Below are positions 1 through 8,705 of a stretch of 64,000 nucleotides of DNA, piece after piece. The notes beneath the pieces were generated by a model. That model saw only the letters and a list, made by a program, of their open reading frames with translations. It was not told the DNA's origin and did not search any database. The stretch is taken from positions 62,001 to 126,000 of the forward strand of contig CAWHTU010000027.1 in assembly GCA_963832305.1 (NCBI GenBank), in the 5' to 3' direction. Every line of letters starts with the position of its first letter. Within the stretch, counting starts at the first letter, position 1. The translations under genes and the position numbers were made by a program. The stretch is from Roseiarcus sp963832305 (GTDB taxonomy: Bacteria; Pseudomonadota; Alphaproteobacteria; Rhizobiales; Beijerinckiaceae).

Positions 1-741
1 GAATGTCAGGACGCGCGCCCCGCGCGCTGCAGCTGCTTTCGCCAGCCGCTCGAATTGCGGCGCGTCGCGGTTGAGCGCCGCCGTCCCGCCGGGCTCAAGG
101 CCGAGGAAGATCTCGGCTTTCGCGTCCGCGATCGCCTCGATCGAGCCGAGATGCTCGATGTGGACCGGGGCGATCGTCGTCACCAGGGCGGCGTGCGGCC
201 GCACCATCCTGCTCAGCGGCGCAATTTCGCCTGCGTGATTCATGCCGATCTCGAACACGCCATAACGGGCGCTGACCGCCATGCGCGCGAGCGTCAGCGG
301 CACGCCCCAGTGATTGTTATAGGAGTGAGCCGAGGCGTGGACCGCGCCGCAGGCCGACAGCATCGCGCGCAGCATCTCCTTGGCCGTCGTCTTGCCGACC
401 GAACCGGTCACCGCGACGATCCGCGCCTTCGATCGGGCGCGGGCGGCGACGCCCAGCCGCTCCATCGCGCTCAGAGTGTCGTCGACCGCGAACAGGGGCC
501 CCAACGCGGCGAGCCGGGCGGCGCGTTCGCGCGACACGACCGCGGCGACGGCGCCGGACTCGAACGCCCGAGCGACATGGTCGTGGCCGTCGTGCGCGTC
601 GCCCTTGATGGCGATGAACAGATCGCCGGCTTCAAGCGTCCGGCTGTCGATCGAGACGCCGCGAACGGCGGCGCTCATCGGCGCGCTTGGGGCGACGCCG
701 AAAGCGGCGGCGAGCTCGTCCTCGCTCCACAGCCCGGTCAC
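1..741 (-). CDS. murF: UDP-N-acetylmuramoyl-tripeptide--D-alanyl-D-alanine ligase MurF, C-terminus beyond window
   Basis: MurF adds D-Ala-D-Ala to the UDP-MurNAc-tripeptide, the last cytoplasmic step of peptidoglycan precursor synthesis. The reading frame runs off the left edge, so only the first 247 residues are seen. The Mur-ligase P-loop TGSVGKTT lies at residues 112-119, after an N-terminal substrate-binding domain containing DSRTLEAGDLFIAIKG. The start is a GTG whose last two bases open the murE stop codon (GTGA, 4-base overlap), which implies translational coupling. It is the distal visible gene of the mraZ-rsmH-ftsL-ftsI-murE-murF run. Identity is firm from motif and position; the central and C-terminal Mur domains are only partly visible. 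Confidence 0.95.
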   Translation of the reverse strand, partial: MTGLWSEDELAAAFGVAPSAPMSAAVRGVSIDSRTLEAGDLFIAIKGDAHDGHDHVARAFESGAVAAVVSRERAARLAALGPLFAVDDTLSAMERLGVAARARSKARIVAVTGSVGKTTAKEMLRAMLSACGAVHASAHSYNNHWGVPLTLARMAVSARYGVFEIGMNHAGEIAPLSRMVRPHAALVTTIAPVHIEHLGSIEAIADAKAEIFLGLEPGGTAALNRDAPQFERLAKAAAARGARVLTF

Positions 742-2180
742 GCGGCCTCCTTCAACGCCGCGCGCGCTTCGTCGGCGTCGGAGAACGGGAGCGTGCTTGC
801 GCCGACGATCTGGCCGGTCTCGTGACCCTTGCCGGCGATGATGAGCGCGTCGCCGTCGGCGAGCATGGCGATCCCGGCGCGAATGGCTGCGCCGCGATCG
901 CCGATTTCGAGCGCCGAAGGCGCGGCGGCGAGGATCTCGGCGCGAATGGCGGCGGGGTCCTCGGAGCGCGGATTGTCGTCGGTCACGATCGCGACGTCGG
1001 CGAGGCGGGTCGCAATCGCGCCCATGATCGGCCGCTTGCCCGGGTCGCGGTCGCCGCCGCAGCCGAACGCCAGGACGAGGCGGCCGCGCACGAAGGGCCG
1101 CAAGGCCTGAAGCGCTTTTTCGAGCGCGTCGGGCTTGTGGGCGTAGTCGACGAACACCGCCGCGCCGCGGACCTCGCCGACGCGCTCGAGGCGCCCCGGC
1201 GCGCCGCGCAGCTTTTGCAGCGCCTGAAACACCGCGTCGGCTTCGCCGCCGGTCGCGATGCAGAGCCCGGCGGCGACCAGCGCGTTCGAGATCTGGAAGT
1301 CGCCAGGCAGCGGAAACGTCAGACGCCGGCGACGGCCGCCGAATTCGAGGTCGAGAATTGACGAGAAACGATCGCGCGCGGCCGAGACGAGCCGGATCGT
1401 CTCGCCGTTCCTTCCGACCGTCACCGCCTCGAGCCCGCGCGCCCGCGCGGCCGCGATCACCCGCGGGGCGATGGCGCTGTCGGCGTCGATCACGGCCGGC
1501 GCGCCATCGGGCAGAAGGTCGCGAAACAGCCTGAGCTTGGCCGCGAGATAGTCCTCGACCGTCGCGTGGTAGTCCATGTGGTCGCGGGTGAGATTGGTGA
1601 ACGCGCCCGCCGCGAGGCGCACGCCGTCGAGCCGCTTCTGGTCGAGACCGTGGGAAGAGGCCTCCATGGCGAGATGGGTGACGCCGCTTGCGGCGAGCCG
1701 GTCGAGGAGTTCATGCAGCGCGATCGGATCCGGGGTGGTCAGCGATCCGTAGACGGTCAGCGGGCGCGACACGACGCCGAGCGTCCCGATCGAAGCGGAC
1801 TCGAGCCCAAGCGCTTGCCAGATCTGGCGCACAAAGGCGGCGACCGAGGTTTTTCCGCTGGTGCCGGTGACCGCCACGATGGTCTCGGGCTGACGCGGAT
1901 AGAAGCGCGCGGCGGCGTGAGCGAGGGCGGCGCGGGCGTCGGCAACCTTGACGAAGGCGGCGTCGGGGATATCGGTCCGGCGTTCGGCGACGACCGCGGC
2001 CGCGCCTTTGGCCAGCGCCTCGCCGACATGCTTGAGGCCGTCGTCTTTCGCGCCCGAGAGCGCGAAGAACAGGTCGCCCGGCCCGATCTTGCGGCTGTCA
2101 AAGGCGAGCCCCGCGATCGCGCGCGAGGCGAGCGCGCCGTCGGCGTCCTTGAGCTCCAGGATGTCGCCCAGCCGTCTCAT
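738..2180 (-). CDS. murE: UDP-N-acetylmuramoylalanyl-D-glutamate--2,6-diaminopimelate ligase MurE
   Basis: MurE adds the third stem amino acid to UDP-MurNAc-Ala-Glu in the cytoplasm. The 480-residue product has the Mur P-loop as TGTSGKT (residues 105-111; many homologues have TGTNGKT) and the DNPR motif at 402-405, which in this family marks meso-diaminopimelate rather than lysine as substrate. The ATG at 2180 gives MRRLGDILEL, a natural N-terminus. An AAGGAG stretch overlaps the ftsI stop about 14 bases upstream, a long spacing. The frame stays open further upstream but only as a shadow of ftsI. It is 11 bases after ftsI and overlaps murF by 4. Confidence 0.97.
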   Translation of the reverse strand: MRRLGDILELKDADGALASRAIAGLAFDSRKIGPGDLFFALSGAKDDGLKHVGEALAKGAAAVVAERRTDIPDAAFVKVADARAALAHAAARFYPRQPETIVAVTGTSGKTSVAAFVRQIWQALGLESASIGTLGVVSRPLTVYGSLTTPDPIALHELLDRLAASGVTHLAMEASSHGLDQKRLDGVRLAAGAFTNLTRDHMDYHATVEDYLAAKLRLFRDLLPDGAPAVIDADSAIAPRVIAAARARGLEAVTVGRNGETIRLVSAARDRFSSILDLEFGGRRRRLTFPLPGDFQISNALVAAGLCIATGGEADAVFQALQKLRGAPGRLERVGEVRGAAVFVDYAHKPDALEKALQALRPFVRGRLVLAFGCGGDRDPGKRPIMGAIATRLADVAIVTDDNPRSEDPAAIRAEILAAAPSALEIGDRGAAIRAGIAMLADGDALIIAGKGHETGQIVGASTLPFSDADEARAALKEAA

Positions 2181-2191
2181 CGCGTGAAAGC

Positions 2192-4108
2192 TCACTCCTT
2201 GCCGGTCTTGTCGGCGTCGGCTCCATACCCCAGTCGGGCGATGATGGGGAATGGCTGACTTGGCGGCTCCTTCATCGGCGCCACGCCCATCAGCGGCTGG
2301 ACGCGACGGATCAGCGCGCCTGCGACCCGCCCGGCGTTGTAGGCGGCCGTGTGGTAGCCGTGATCCTCGGGCGCCGGCTGAGGATCGTCGTAGATGGTCA
2401 GGTAGAGGTACTTCGGCTTGTCGGCCGGCGTGATCGCCATGAAGGTGTTGAAAACCCTGTTCTGCGCATAGTGGCCGTGGATGATCTTGTCGGCGGTTCC
2501 CGTTTTGCCGCCGACGTAATAGCCGGGAATGTTGGCGAAACTTGCGGACCCGTGGGTCGCGTTCGACCGCATCAGATAGCGCATGGATTCGGAAGTCTGC
2601 TCGCTGATCACGCGATGGCTGACCTTCGCCGCCTCCTCTTCGGTGCGCGGCAGGAAGGTCGGCGTCATCATCTCGCCGCCGTTGGCCAGCGCGCACACCG
2701 CCATCACCGCCTGGATCGGGGCCACATTGAGGCCCTGCCCGAAGGCGATGGTCATGGTGTTGAGCAGCGACCAGCGCTTGGGCACCAGCGGCTCGGCGCT
2801 TTCCGGCAACTCGGTGCGCAAGCGGTCGAGCTGGCCCATCTTCTTCAGGAAGGCCTTATGGCCCTCGACGCCGACCATCAGCGCGAGCCGCGCGGCGCCG
2901 ATGTTCGAGGAATGGGTGAACACTTCGGGAACCGACAGCACGCGATGCGTTGCGTGGAAATCGTGAATCGTGAAGCGCCCGTAGCGCAGGCTGTCGCGCG
3001 CGTCCACGTGCGAGCCGAGATTGACCTTGCCGGATTCGAGCGCCATCGCGAGCGAAAGCGCCTTGAAGGTCGAGCCCATCTCATAGACGCCGACACTGAT
3101 GCGGTTGATCTTGTTCGGGTCGTGCGCCTCGGTCGGATCATTGGGATCGAAGTCGGGCAGCGATTCGAGCGCGATCACTTCGCCGGTGTTGACGTCGATA
3201 ATCATCCCCGCCGCCGCCTTGGCGCGGAAGCGGTCCAAGCCGTCGACGAGTTCGTCGCGCAGCGCATGCGTCGCTTTGAGATCGATCGACAGCCGGACCG
3301 GCTTCAGGCTGTCGGGATCGACGGTGAAGCCTGCGACATGGGGATCGGTCAGGCTCTGCTGGTCGAGATATTTCTCCATGCCGGCGATGCCGACGTTGTC
3401 CTTGTCGACATAGCCGATCACATAGGCGCCGAGCGGGCCGTTCGGATAGATGCGCTTGTTCTCCGGCAGGAAGCCGACGCCCGGCAGGCCGAGATGGAAG
3501 ATTTCCGCCTGCTCCTTCGGCGTGACCTGGCGCTTGACCCAGATGAAGCCCTTCTTTGAGCCCAGCCGTTCGCGCAGCTCCTTCGCGTCCACGTCCGGAA
3601 GCACCGCGGTGATGAGTTCGACCGCTTCGTCCTTGTCGATGATGCGGTTGGGCTCCGCAAACACCGACATGGTCCTGATGTCGGTCGCGAGGATGGCGCC
3701 GTTGCGGTCGAGCAGATCGGGCCTCGCGCCGGAGACCGCGTCATCGGCCGCAGCTTTCAGCGTTTGCGGCGGATCATGCGATAGCCCGAGGACGAGCAGC
3801 TTCACGCCGATTGCGGCATAGGCCACAAACAGGCCAAGCGCGAGAGTGCGGATCCGCGCCCCCGAACGATCGAGCCGCGTCGAGAGAAGCTCCCGCGCGA
3901 AGGCTTTCACTTTCGCATTCGTCAGACGCGCGTTGAGCGACGGTCGCGCCGCCCGCGCGCCGGGTGGTTCGAGATCGACGCCGAAATTCTTTGGCAGGTA
4001 GCGCCGTAGCCGCACAATGGCCGCGTCAGCCAGGATGTTTGCGGGATTGAGCCGCTCCCATTTGCTGGCCTTCGGCTTCGCGCCGGGATCGATCGGAGTT
4101 GCGACCAT
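2192..4108 (-). CDS. ftsI: Peptidoglycan D,D-transpeptidase FtsI (PBP3)
   Basis: Division-specific class B penicillin-binding protein that cross-links septal peptidoglycan in the periplasm. The 638-residue protein has a cytoplasmic N-terminus of about 85 residues, one membrane anchor (about 86-110) and a transpeptidase domain with all three active-site motifs: STFK at 346-349 (catalytic Ser346), SSN at 400-402 and KTG at 535-537. The basic cytoplasmic tail is longer than in E. coli FtsI. It starts 3 bases after ftsL, inside the dcw operon, so it is probably co-transcribed from the mraZ promoter. Confidence 0.97.
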   Translation of the reverse strand: MVATPIDPGAKPKASKWERLNPANILADAAIVRLRRYLPKNFGVDLEPPGARAARPSLNARLTNAKVKAFARELLSTRLDRSGARIRTLALGLFVAYAAIGVKLLVLGLSHDPPQTLKAAADDAVSGARPDLLDRNGAILATDIRTMSVFAEPNRIIDKDEAVELITAVLPDVDAKELRERLGSKKGFIWVKRQVTPKEQAEIFHLGLPGVGFLPENKRIYPNGPLGAYVIGYVDKDNVGIAGMEKYLDQQSLTDPHVAGFTVDPDSLKPVRLSIDLKATHALRDELVDGLDRFRAKAAAGMIIDVNTGEVIALESLPDFDPNDPTEAHDPNKINRISVGVYEMGSTFKALSLAMALESGKVNLGSHVDARDSLRYGRFTIHDFHATHRVLSVPEVFTHSSNIGAARLALMVGVEGHKAFLKKMGQLDRLRTELPESAEPLVPKRWSLLNTMTIAFGQGLNVAPIQAVMAVCALANGGEMMTPTFLPRTEEEAAKVSHRVISEQTSESMRYLMRSNATHGSASFANIPGYYVGGKTGTADKIIHGHYAQNRVFNTFMAITPADKPKYLYLTIYDDPQPAPEDHGYHTAAYNAGRVAGALIRRVQPLMGVAPMKEPPSQPFPIIARLGYGADADKTGKE

Positions 4109-4111
4109 TCG

Positions 4112-4501
4112 TCACCTGACCGGAGGCGTCGAGTCGGCGGCGGTGACCGCCGGGGTCGAGTTGTCGGCCGTGAATCCGAGCAATTCGAGGGTGCGGCCAA
4201 TCGAGTCGATCTTCGGCTGGGCGTCGGGCAATTCGTCGACGGTCGCGATCTGGCTTAACGCCAGCGGCTCGAGACCAAGCTTCGAGTCGGCCAGCGCCTG
4301 CACCCGGTCGGGCCGGGCAAGATGCGCATATTCGGCTCGCAGGAGATTGATCGCATCCTTCTCCTTGGCGATGAGGTGGCGCGTCTTCACCAACTGCTCG
4401 GAGGCGTAGATCGTCTCGTACTTGACGCCGTAGACGTAGGCGGCCGATCCGATCAGCGCAGCAATCGCGGCCCCGTGCATGAGACGCCACATCGACTTCA
4501 T
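4112..4501 (-). CDS. ftsL: Cell division protein FtsL
   Basis: Small bitopic division protein that works with FtsB and FtsQ in the septal complex. The 129-residue product has a short cytoplasmic N-terminus, one hydrophobic segment (about residues 8-26) and a charged helical region suited to a coiled coil (about 30-70, containing LIAKEKDAINLLRAEY). Sequence conservation in FtsL is low, so the call rests on size, topology and its place between rsmH and ftsI. Its ATG overlaps the rsmH stop by 4 bases. The Ala/Thr/Pro tail after about residue 105 has no recognised role. Confidence 0.9.
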   Translation of the reverse strand: MKSMWRLMHGAAIAALIGSAAYVYGVKYETIYASEQLVKTRHLIAKEKDAINLLRAEYAHLARPDRVQALADSKLGLEPLALSQIATVDELPDAQPKIDSIGRTLELLGFTADNSTPAVTAADSTPPVR

Positions 4502-5508
4502 CTCCCCCGTTGCGCCGGCAGTCGAGCCAGCGCCTCGATAGCTTCGTCCATCTCTCGCGGCGGCGCGCCGGTGCGGACGCCAAAGCGCAGCTTCGCCGAC
4601 CGAGAGCGCGGATTGGCGAGGGCTTCGGCTCCGCTCGGCTCGATCGGCTGGCGGCGTGGAACCTCAAACGTCGGCTGGGGTTGGGGCGGCTCGCCGGGCA
4701 ATCGGCGCGAGGCGGCGCGCCCGTAGCCTGAGCGGCTCACGAAGAACTGCTTGACGATGCGGTCCTCGAGCGAGTGGAAGGTCACCACCACGAGACGGCC
4801 GCCCGGCTTGAGGAGCCGCTCCGCGGCGGCCAGGCCGCGCACGAGCTCGCTGAGTTCGTCGTTGACCGCGATGCGCAAGGCCTGGAAGGCGCGCGTCGCC
4901 GGGTGGGTCATCTCGCCGCGCCGAGGCGGTGCTACGCGGGCGATGAGCCCGGCAAGATCGAGCGTCGAAGTGAACGGCTTCGCCGTCCGGTCGGCGACGA
5001 TGGCGCGGGCGATGCGGCGCGCGGCGCGCTCCTCGCCGAAATGAAACAGGATGTCCGCGATTGTCGCCTGGTCCTCATCGCGCAGGATGTCGGCGGCCGT
5101 GCGCCCGCGCTCCTCCATCCGCATGTCGAGAGGAGCGTCGAACCTGAGCGAAAAGCCGCGCGCCGCCTCATCGAGCTGCATCGACGACACGCCAATGTCG
5201 AGGACAACCCCATCGGCGGCTTCGACGCCAAGGCGTCTGGCGACGGCGTCGAGCTCGCCGAAGCGGGCTTCGGCAAGCTGAAGCCGGCCGCCGGACGAAG
5301 CCGCCAGCGCAGCGCCGGCGCGAATGGCCGAGGGGTCGCGGTCGATGGCGATCACCGTCGCGCCGCGATCGAGAAGCGCGCGTGTATAGCCGCCAGCTCC
5401 GAATGTGGCGTCGACATAGAGGCCGCCGGAGCGAGGCTCCAGCGCGGCCATCGCCTCCTGAAGCAGCACGGGAACGTGGCTGAACTCGGTCGGGGCGGCT
5501 TGGCTCAT
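4498..5508 (-). CDS. rsmH: 16S rRNA (cytosine(1402)-N(4))-methyltransferase RsmH (MraW)
   Basis: SAM-dependent enzyme that N4-methylates C1402 of 16S rRNA at the ribosomal P site. The 336-residue protein begins MSQAAPTEFSHVPVL and has the RsmH hallmarks: the DATFGAGGYTRALL SAM-binding loop near residue 34, DIGVSSMQLD, RAFQALRIAVN and VTFHSLEDRIVKQFF. The ATG at 5508 overlaps the mraZ stop by 4 bases and the gene's own stop overlaps ftsL by 4, so translation of the three is probably coupled. The frame is open upstream but there it is only a shadow of mraZ. Confidence 0.97.
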   Translation of the reverse strand: MSQAAPTEFSHVPVLLQEAMAALEPRSGGLYVDATFGAGGYTRALLDRGATVIAIDRDPSAIRAGAALAASSGGRLQLAEARFGELDAVARRLGVEAADGVVLDIGVSSMQLDEAARGFSLRFDAPLDMRMEERGRTAADILRDEDQATIADILFHFGEERAARRIARAIVADRTAKPFTSTLDLAGLIARVAPPRRGEMTHPATRAFQALRIAVNDELSELVRGLAAAERLLKPGGRLVVVTFHSLEDRIVKQFFVSRSGYGRAASRRLPGEPPQPQPTFEVPRRQPIEPSGAEALANPRSRSAKLRFGVRTGAPPREMDEAIEALARLPAQRGR

Positions 5509-5975
5509 CGCGGCGTCTCGCCTGGAGCGAGCGCTTCGCGCTCGGCGCGCAGTCGCCGGACCCGCGCTCGCGCGTCCTCGAGATGGGCCTGAAACCGCCC
5601 CGGCTCCCAGATCTGGAATTTGTGCCCCTGGCCAACGAACACCGCCTCGCCTTCCAGCCCCAGCGCCGACCTGAGACGCTCCTCGAGAAAAACGCGACCC
5701 TCCGAATCGGGGCGCAGAATCTCGCTCATGCCGAGAAGCGCGGTCGCGAAGGCGTCGCGGGCGGGCGAATAGGACGGCATCGTCTGAAGGAGCGCATCGA
5801 TCTCGGCGATGAGCGCATGGCCGCCGCAGTCGAGCGCAGGCGCGTCTAGCGACGGATAGGCGTAGACCCCGGCGAAGCCGTCCTTTGTCAACACCTGGCG
5901 GAAAGCGGCCGGAATCGAGATTCGGCCCTTGGAGTCGAAGCGATGGATGAAATGGGAAAGAAATCGATCCACCAC
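5505..5975 (-). CDS. mraZ: Transcriptional regulator MraZ
   Basis: MraZ is a ring-forming DNA-binding protein of the AbrB-like fold that represses the dcw operon in E. coli. The 156-residue product has the two SpoVT/AbrB-like halves: FIHRFDSKGRISIPAAFR near the N-terminus and ILRPDSEGRVFLEERLR in the second half. The start is taken as GTG at 5975 (a second GTG follows at 5972), preceded by an AAGGG ribosome-binding stretch; starts further up would add an unrelated tail. It is first in the operon, and a phased TGGGN array lies over the promoter about 80-120 bases upstream, suggesting autoregulation. Confidence 0.93.
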   Translation of the reverse strand: MVDRFLSHFIHRFDSKGRISIPAAFRQVLTKDGFAGVYAYPSLDAPALDCGGHALIAEIDALLQTMPSYSPARDAFATALLGMSEILRPDSEGRVFLEERLRSALGLEGEAVFVGQGHKFQIWEPGRFQAHLEDARARVRRLRAEREALAPGETPR

Positions 5976-6242
5976 GCGGCCCTTCGAGGCGCAAACCTGC
6001 AATCGCCGGGCCCAACTGGGCGTTCGGCGGCTGCGGAGATGCGCAGTCAGTTGACGGGATGGCGTGGGATAGCATGGGAGCCCATGGGCGTCAACGAATC
6101 CAAGGGGATTCCCGCCGATGGGACCGCCCCCATGCGCCATTAGGGGTCGTTAAGGTTAATCTTCCGTTAGGGCGTGGGGTTTTGGCGTGATTCCGTGCAA
6201 CACAGTGGCACAGTATTACCGCCGCTCGCGACGGCGTCGCGT
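5976..6242. other. Intergenic region upstream of mraZ
   Basis: This stretch separates mraZ from the 3' end of the flavin monooxygenase gene and holds the MraZ array and promoter described at 6055-6094. Further upstream, at 6150-6159, is TTAAGGTTAA, followed by TTAA-N7-TTAG (6156-6170), which is one or two bases away from the alphaproteobacterial CtrA box TTAA-N7-TTAAC. No gene was recognised in it, and no clear terminator for the monooxygenase gene was seen. Confidence 0.5.
6055..6094 (-). promoter_or_regulatory. Predicted dcw operon promoter with overlapping MraZ operator array
   Basis: Read on the plus strand, TGGGA (6065-6069), TGGGA (6075-6079) and TGGGC (6085-6089) are direct repeats with exact 10-base phasing, and a degenerate CGGGA (6055-6059) extends the phase to four. 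This matches the TGGGN-N5 spacing reported for E. coli MraZ sites. On the minus strand a plausible sigma-70 promoter for mraZ overlaps it: TTGACG at 6094-6089, a 17-base spacer and TATCCC at 6071-6066, giving a 5' leader of about 80 bases. The repeats cover the region from the -35 edge past the -10, a layout suited to repression. Binding is inferred. Confidence 0.7.
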
Positions 6243-7733
6243 TTACTCAGTTCGCCCGGAGGCGATCCAATCGAGATAAGCCCCGACTTTGTCCCACTCC
6301 CCGCGCCGGGCGTTCATCGCAACATAGCCGTCGGGGCGCACGAGCCAGATGCCGTCATCGGCGAACGGCGCCCGGACCTCGGCCTCCAGGAGATCGGCGC
6401 AGCGGCCGATCAGCGCGGCGCTTCCCTCGTCAGCCACCCCGAATATCGCGAACCGCGGCCTGTCGCCCGACCCCACGCGATCGCCGGCCGCGCTGAACGG
6501 CGCCCGCTCGCCGGCGGCCGGCCCGGAGTGACCGTGTGCCCCCGCTATGGTCAGCGGACTGTGGGGATAGTCGATCGACAGTTCCGACATCGCGTCGGTC
6601 ATTGCGCGTCTGACGGGCGCGAAACCAAACAGCAGCGACGCGAGATGATTGCGGATCCCCTGCGTGACGCCGCTCTTCAGCATCGCGATCGTCGTGAGCC
6701 GGCCTGCGTTGGCGAGCACCTGACGGCCGACCTCGCTGCGTTCGGCGCTGTAGCTCGACAGCAGCGGCTCCGGGTTCGCGAGGCGGTGGCAAACGAGCGC
6801 CAATTTCCACGCGAGGTTGATCGCGTCCTGCATGCCGGTGTTCATTCCCTGGCCGCCCGCGGGGCTATGGATATGGGCGGCATCGCCAGCAAGGAACACG
6901 CGCTCCGAGCGATAGTCGCCAACCTTCCGCTCGTTGATCGTGAAGCCCGAGAGCCATACCGGCGCGGACGCCTTAACGCCGCCGGGCCCGCGCTGATCGA
7001 TGAGCGCCTGAACCTCTTCCAGCGTCGGGTCGCTCCGATGCTCGCCCGCCTTGACCTCGCCGGCGTCGGCAATGACCCGATAGCGTCCGGCGCTGATCGG
7101 AAACAGCAGCAGCGGGCCCGCCTCGTGCCAGTAGATTTCAATCTCGTCCGGCGGCGGGCCGCCGGCAAGGTGAAGATCGGCGAGGATCCAGTGGGTGGGC
7201 AAAGTATCGCCCTCGAAGTCCCTGCCCAGACCGTGACGCACGATGCTGTGCGGCCCGTCGCAGCCGATCATCCAGTCGACGTCCAGCGCCTCCTCGCTCC
7301 CATCCGGGGGCCGCAGGAAGGCCGTCACCGCATCTTCGTCCGCGACGAACCGGGTCAGTTCGACCTGCCGCTCGACCTTCACCCCGAGCGAATTCAAACG
7401 CTGCTCCATCAGGCGCTCGGTCTCGCTCTGCGGCAGCATCAGCGCGTAGGGGTGCGGCGTCTCAAGGCCATCGAAGTCGATGCGCGCGATCGTGGCCGCG
7501 CCGGCGATGATGTTGGCCTCATGCACCTTGATGCCCGCATCGACGAATGCCTCGCCACATCCCATTCGGTCGATCAGTTCCAGGGTACGGCTCCACAGGA
7601 CAATGGCCTTCGATTTGTCGGTCCGCGCCGGCGCCTTGTCGACAATCCGGACGCTGACGCCGTAACGCGCCAATTCACTGGCCATGGTCAGCCCCACCGG
7701 TCCGGCGCCGACGACAAGGACGTCTGGTTTCAT
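6243..7733 (-). CDS. FAD-dependent aromatic-ring monooxygenase (PheA/TfdB-like)
   Basis: Group A flavoprotein monooxygenase, expected to hydroxylate an aromatic or polyketide-like substrate with NAD(P)H and O2. The 496-residue product has the N-terminal FAD fold GAGPVGL (about residues 9-15), the GCDGPHSIVR motif and the second FAD signature FLAGDAAHIHSPAGGQGMN; a C-terminal thioredoxin-like region is suggested by the remaining 120 residues. The substrate cannot be read from the sequence. It is divergent from the SDR gene, whose start is 99 bases away, so the pair may share a control region and act on the same compound. Confidence 0.88.
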   Translation of the reverse strand: MKPDVLVVGAGPVGLTMASELARYGVSVRIVDKAPARTDKSKAIVLWSRTLELIDRMGCGEAFVDAGIKVHEANIIAGAATIARIDFDGLETPHPYALMLPQSETERLMEQRLNSLGVKVERQVELTRFVADEDAVTAFLRPPDGSEEALDVDWMIGCDGPHSIVRHGLGRDFEGDTLPTHWILADLHLAGGPPPDEIEIYWHEAGPLLLFPISAGRYRVIADAGEVKAGEHRSDPTLEEVQALIDQRGPGGVKASAPVWLSGFTINERKVGDYRSERVFLAGDAAHIHSPAGGQGMNTGMQDAINLAWKLALVCHRLANPEPLLSSYSAERSEVGRQVLANAGRLTTIAMLKSGVTQGIRNHLASLLFGFAPVRRAMTDAMSELSIDYPHSPLTIAGAHGHSGPAAGERAPFSAAGDRVGSGDRPRFAIFGVADEGSAALIGRCADLLEAEVRAPFADDGIWLVRPDGYVAMNARRGEWDKVGAYLDWIASGRTE

Positions 7734-7832
7734 TGGGCGGGCTCCGGAGTTGCGTGGCGGCGTGCCTCGATCCTATCACGAGCGCGCGGCGCGGGCTTGT
7801 CGGGCGACCGTCGCGCCATGGGGAAACACGCA

Positions 7833-8597
7833 ATGGAAGGGTTCGAGGGCAAGACCGCGCTAGTCACCGGCGGCGCCGGCGGCATCGGTTCGACTGTCTG
7901 CGAGGCGCTGCTCGAGAGCGGATGTCGGGTGGTCCTTCACGATCTGGCGGCGTCCGGCGGGACGGAAAAGGCGCTTTCGCTCTGCCGAAGGTTCGGCAAG
8001 GAGCGCGCCATCTTCGCCTCCGGCGACCTCAGCGATCTGCCGCGCCTCAAACGCGAGAGCGAAGCGCTGGCCGCCGAGTTCGACGGTTTCGACTTTCTCA
8101 TCAACAACGCGGCGATCGACCCGGTGGCGCCGATTGAATCCTATTCGCTAGAAGAGTTCCTTGCGGTTCAGACGATCAACGCTCACGCCGCGTTCGTGCT
8201 CTGCCAGGCGCTCGCGCCGCACATGAAGCGCAAGCGCAGCGGCGCAATCGTCAACATGATGAGCGTCATCCTCTCGGGAGGCTGGGCCGAGAAGGTTCCG
8301 TACGCGATGTCGAAAGGAGCGCTGCTCGGCCTCACCCGGTCGCTCGCGCGGGAGCTTGGTCCGCATAATATCAGGGTCAACGCGGTGAGCCCGGGCGCCA
8401 TTCCAACAGCGCTCGAGCATAAGCACTACCGAGATGACCGCGCGGCCTTCGATCAATGGGTCATAAGCAGGCAATCCCTGCCGTTCCGCTCGGATATTCG
8501 CGACGTCGCCGACGCCGTCCTCTACCTGCTTTCCCCCCTGAGCCGGTTCATCACCGGGCAGGAACTCCACGTAAACGGCGGGATGTACATGGGCTGA
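7833..8597 (+). CDS. SDR family oxidoreductase
   Basis: Classical short-chain dehydrogenase, about 254 residues. The dinucleotide-binding TGGAGGIG lies about 10 residues from the start, followed by NNAA and the catalytic Ser, Tyr and Lys in NMMSVILSGG...YAMSK; the C-terminus has the usual FITGQELHVNGG. The start at 7833 is preferred because GGGGA lies 8 bases upstream and the N-terminus then has family length; an in-frame ATG at 7818 would add 5 residues. D after the first beta strand region (HDL) favours NAD(H). The substrate is unknown; the divergent monooxygenase suggests an oxidative catabolic role, which is inference. Confidence 0.88.
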   Translation: MEGFEGKTALVTGGAGGIGSTVCEALLESGCRVVLHDLAASGGTEKALSLCRRFGKERAIFASGDLSDLPRLKRESEALAAEFDGFDFLINNAAIDPVAPIESYSLEEFLAVQTINAHAAFVLCQALAPHMKRKRSGAIVNMMSVILSGGWAEKVPYAMSKGALLGLTRSLARELGPHNIRVNAVSPGAIPTALEHKHYRDDRAAFDQWVISRQSLPFRSDIRDVADAVLYLLSPLSRFITGQELHVNGGMYMG

Positions 8598-8705
8598 GAG
8601 CCTTAAGCAATACGCAAATGCGCCCATGGACAGGCGATCCCGGCTCACGCATTCTGGGCGCCTTCCGTACGGAAGGGAACCATAGACAGGTTGGGGAGCA
8701 ATTCG

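Noticed and set aside
6174..7817. Long plus-strand open frame running into the SDR gene
   Set aside because: It mirrors the flavin monooxygenase on the other strand and resembles no protein; in GC-rich DNA such antisense open frames are common. The SDR itself begins at about 7833.
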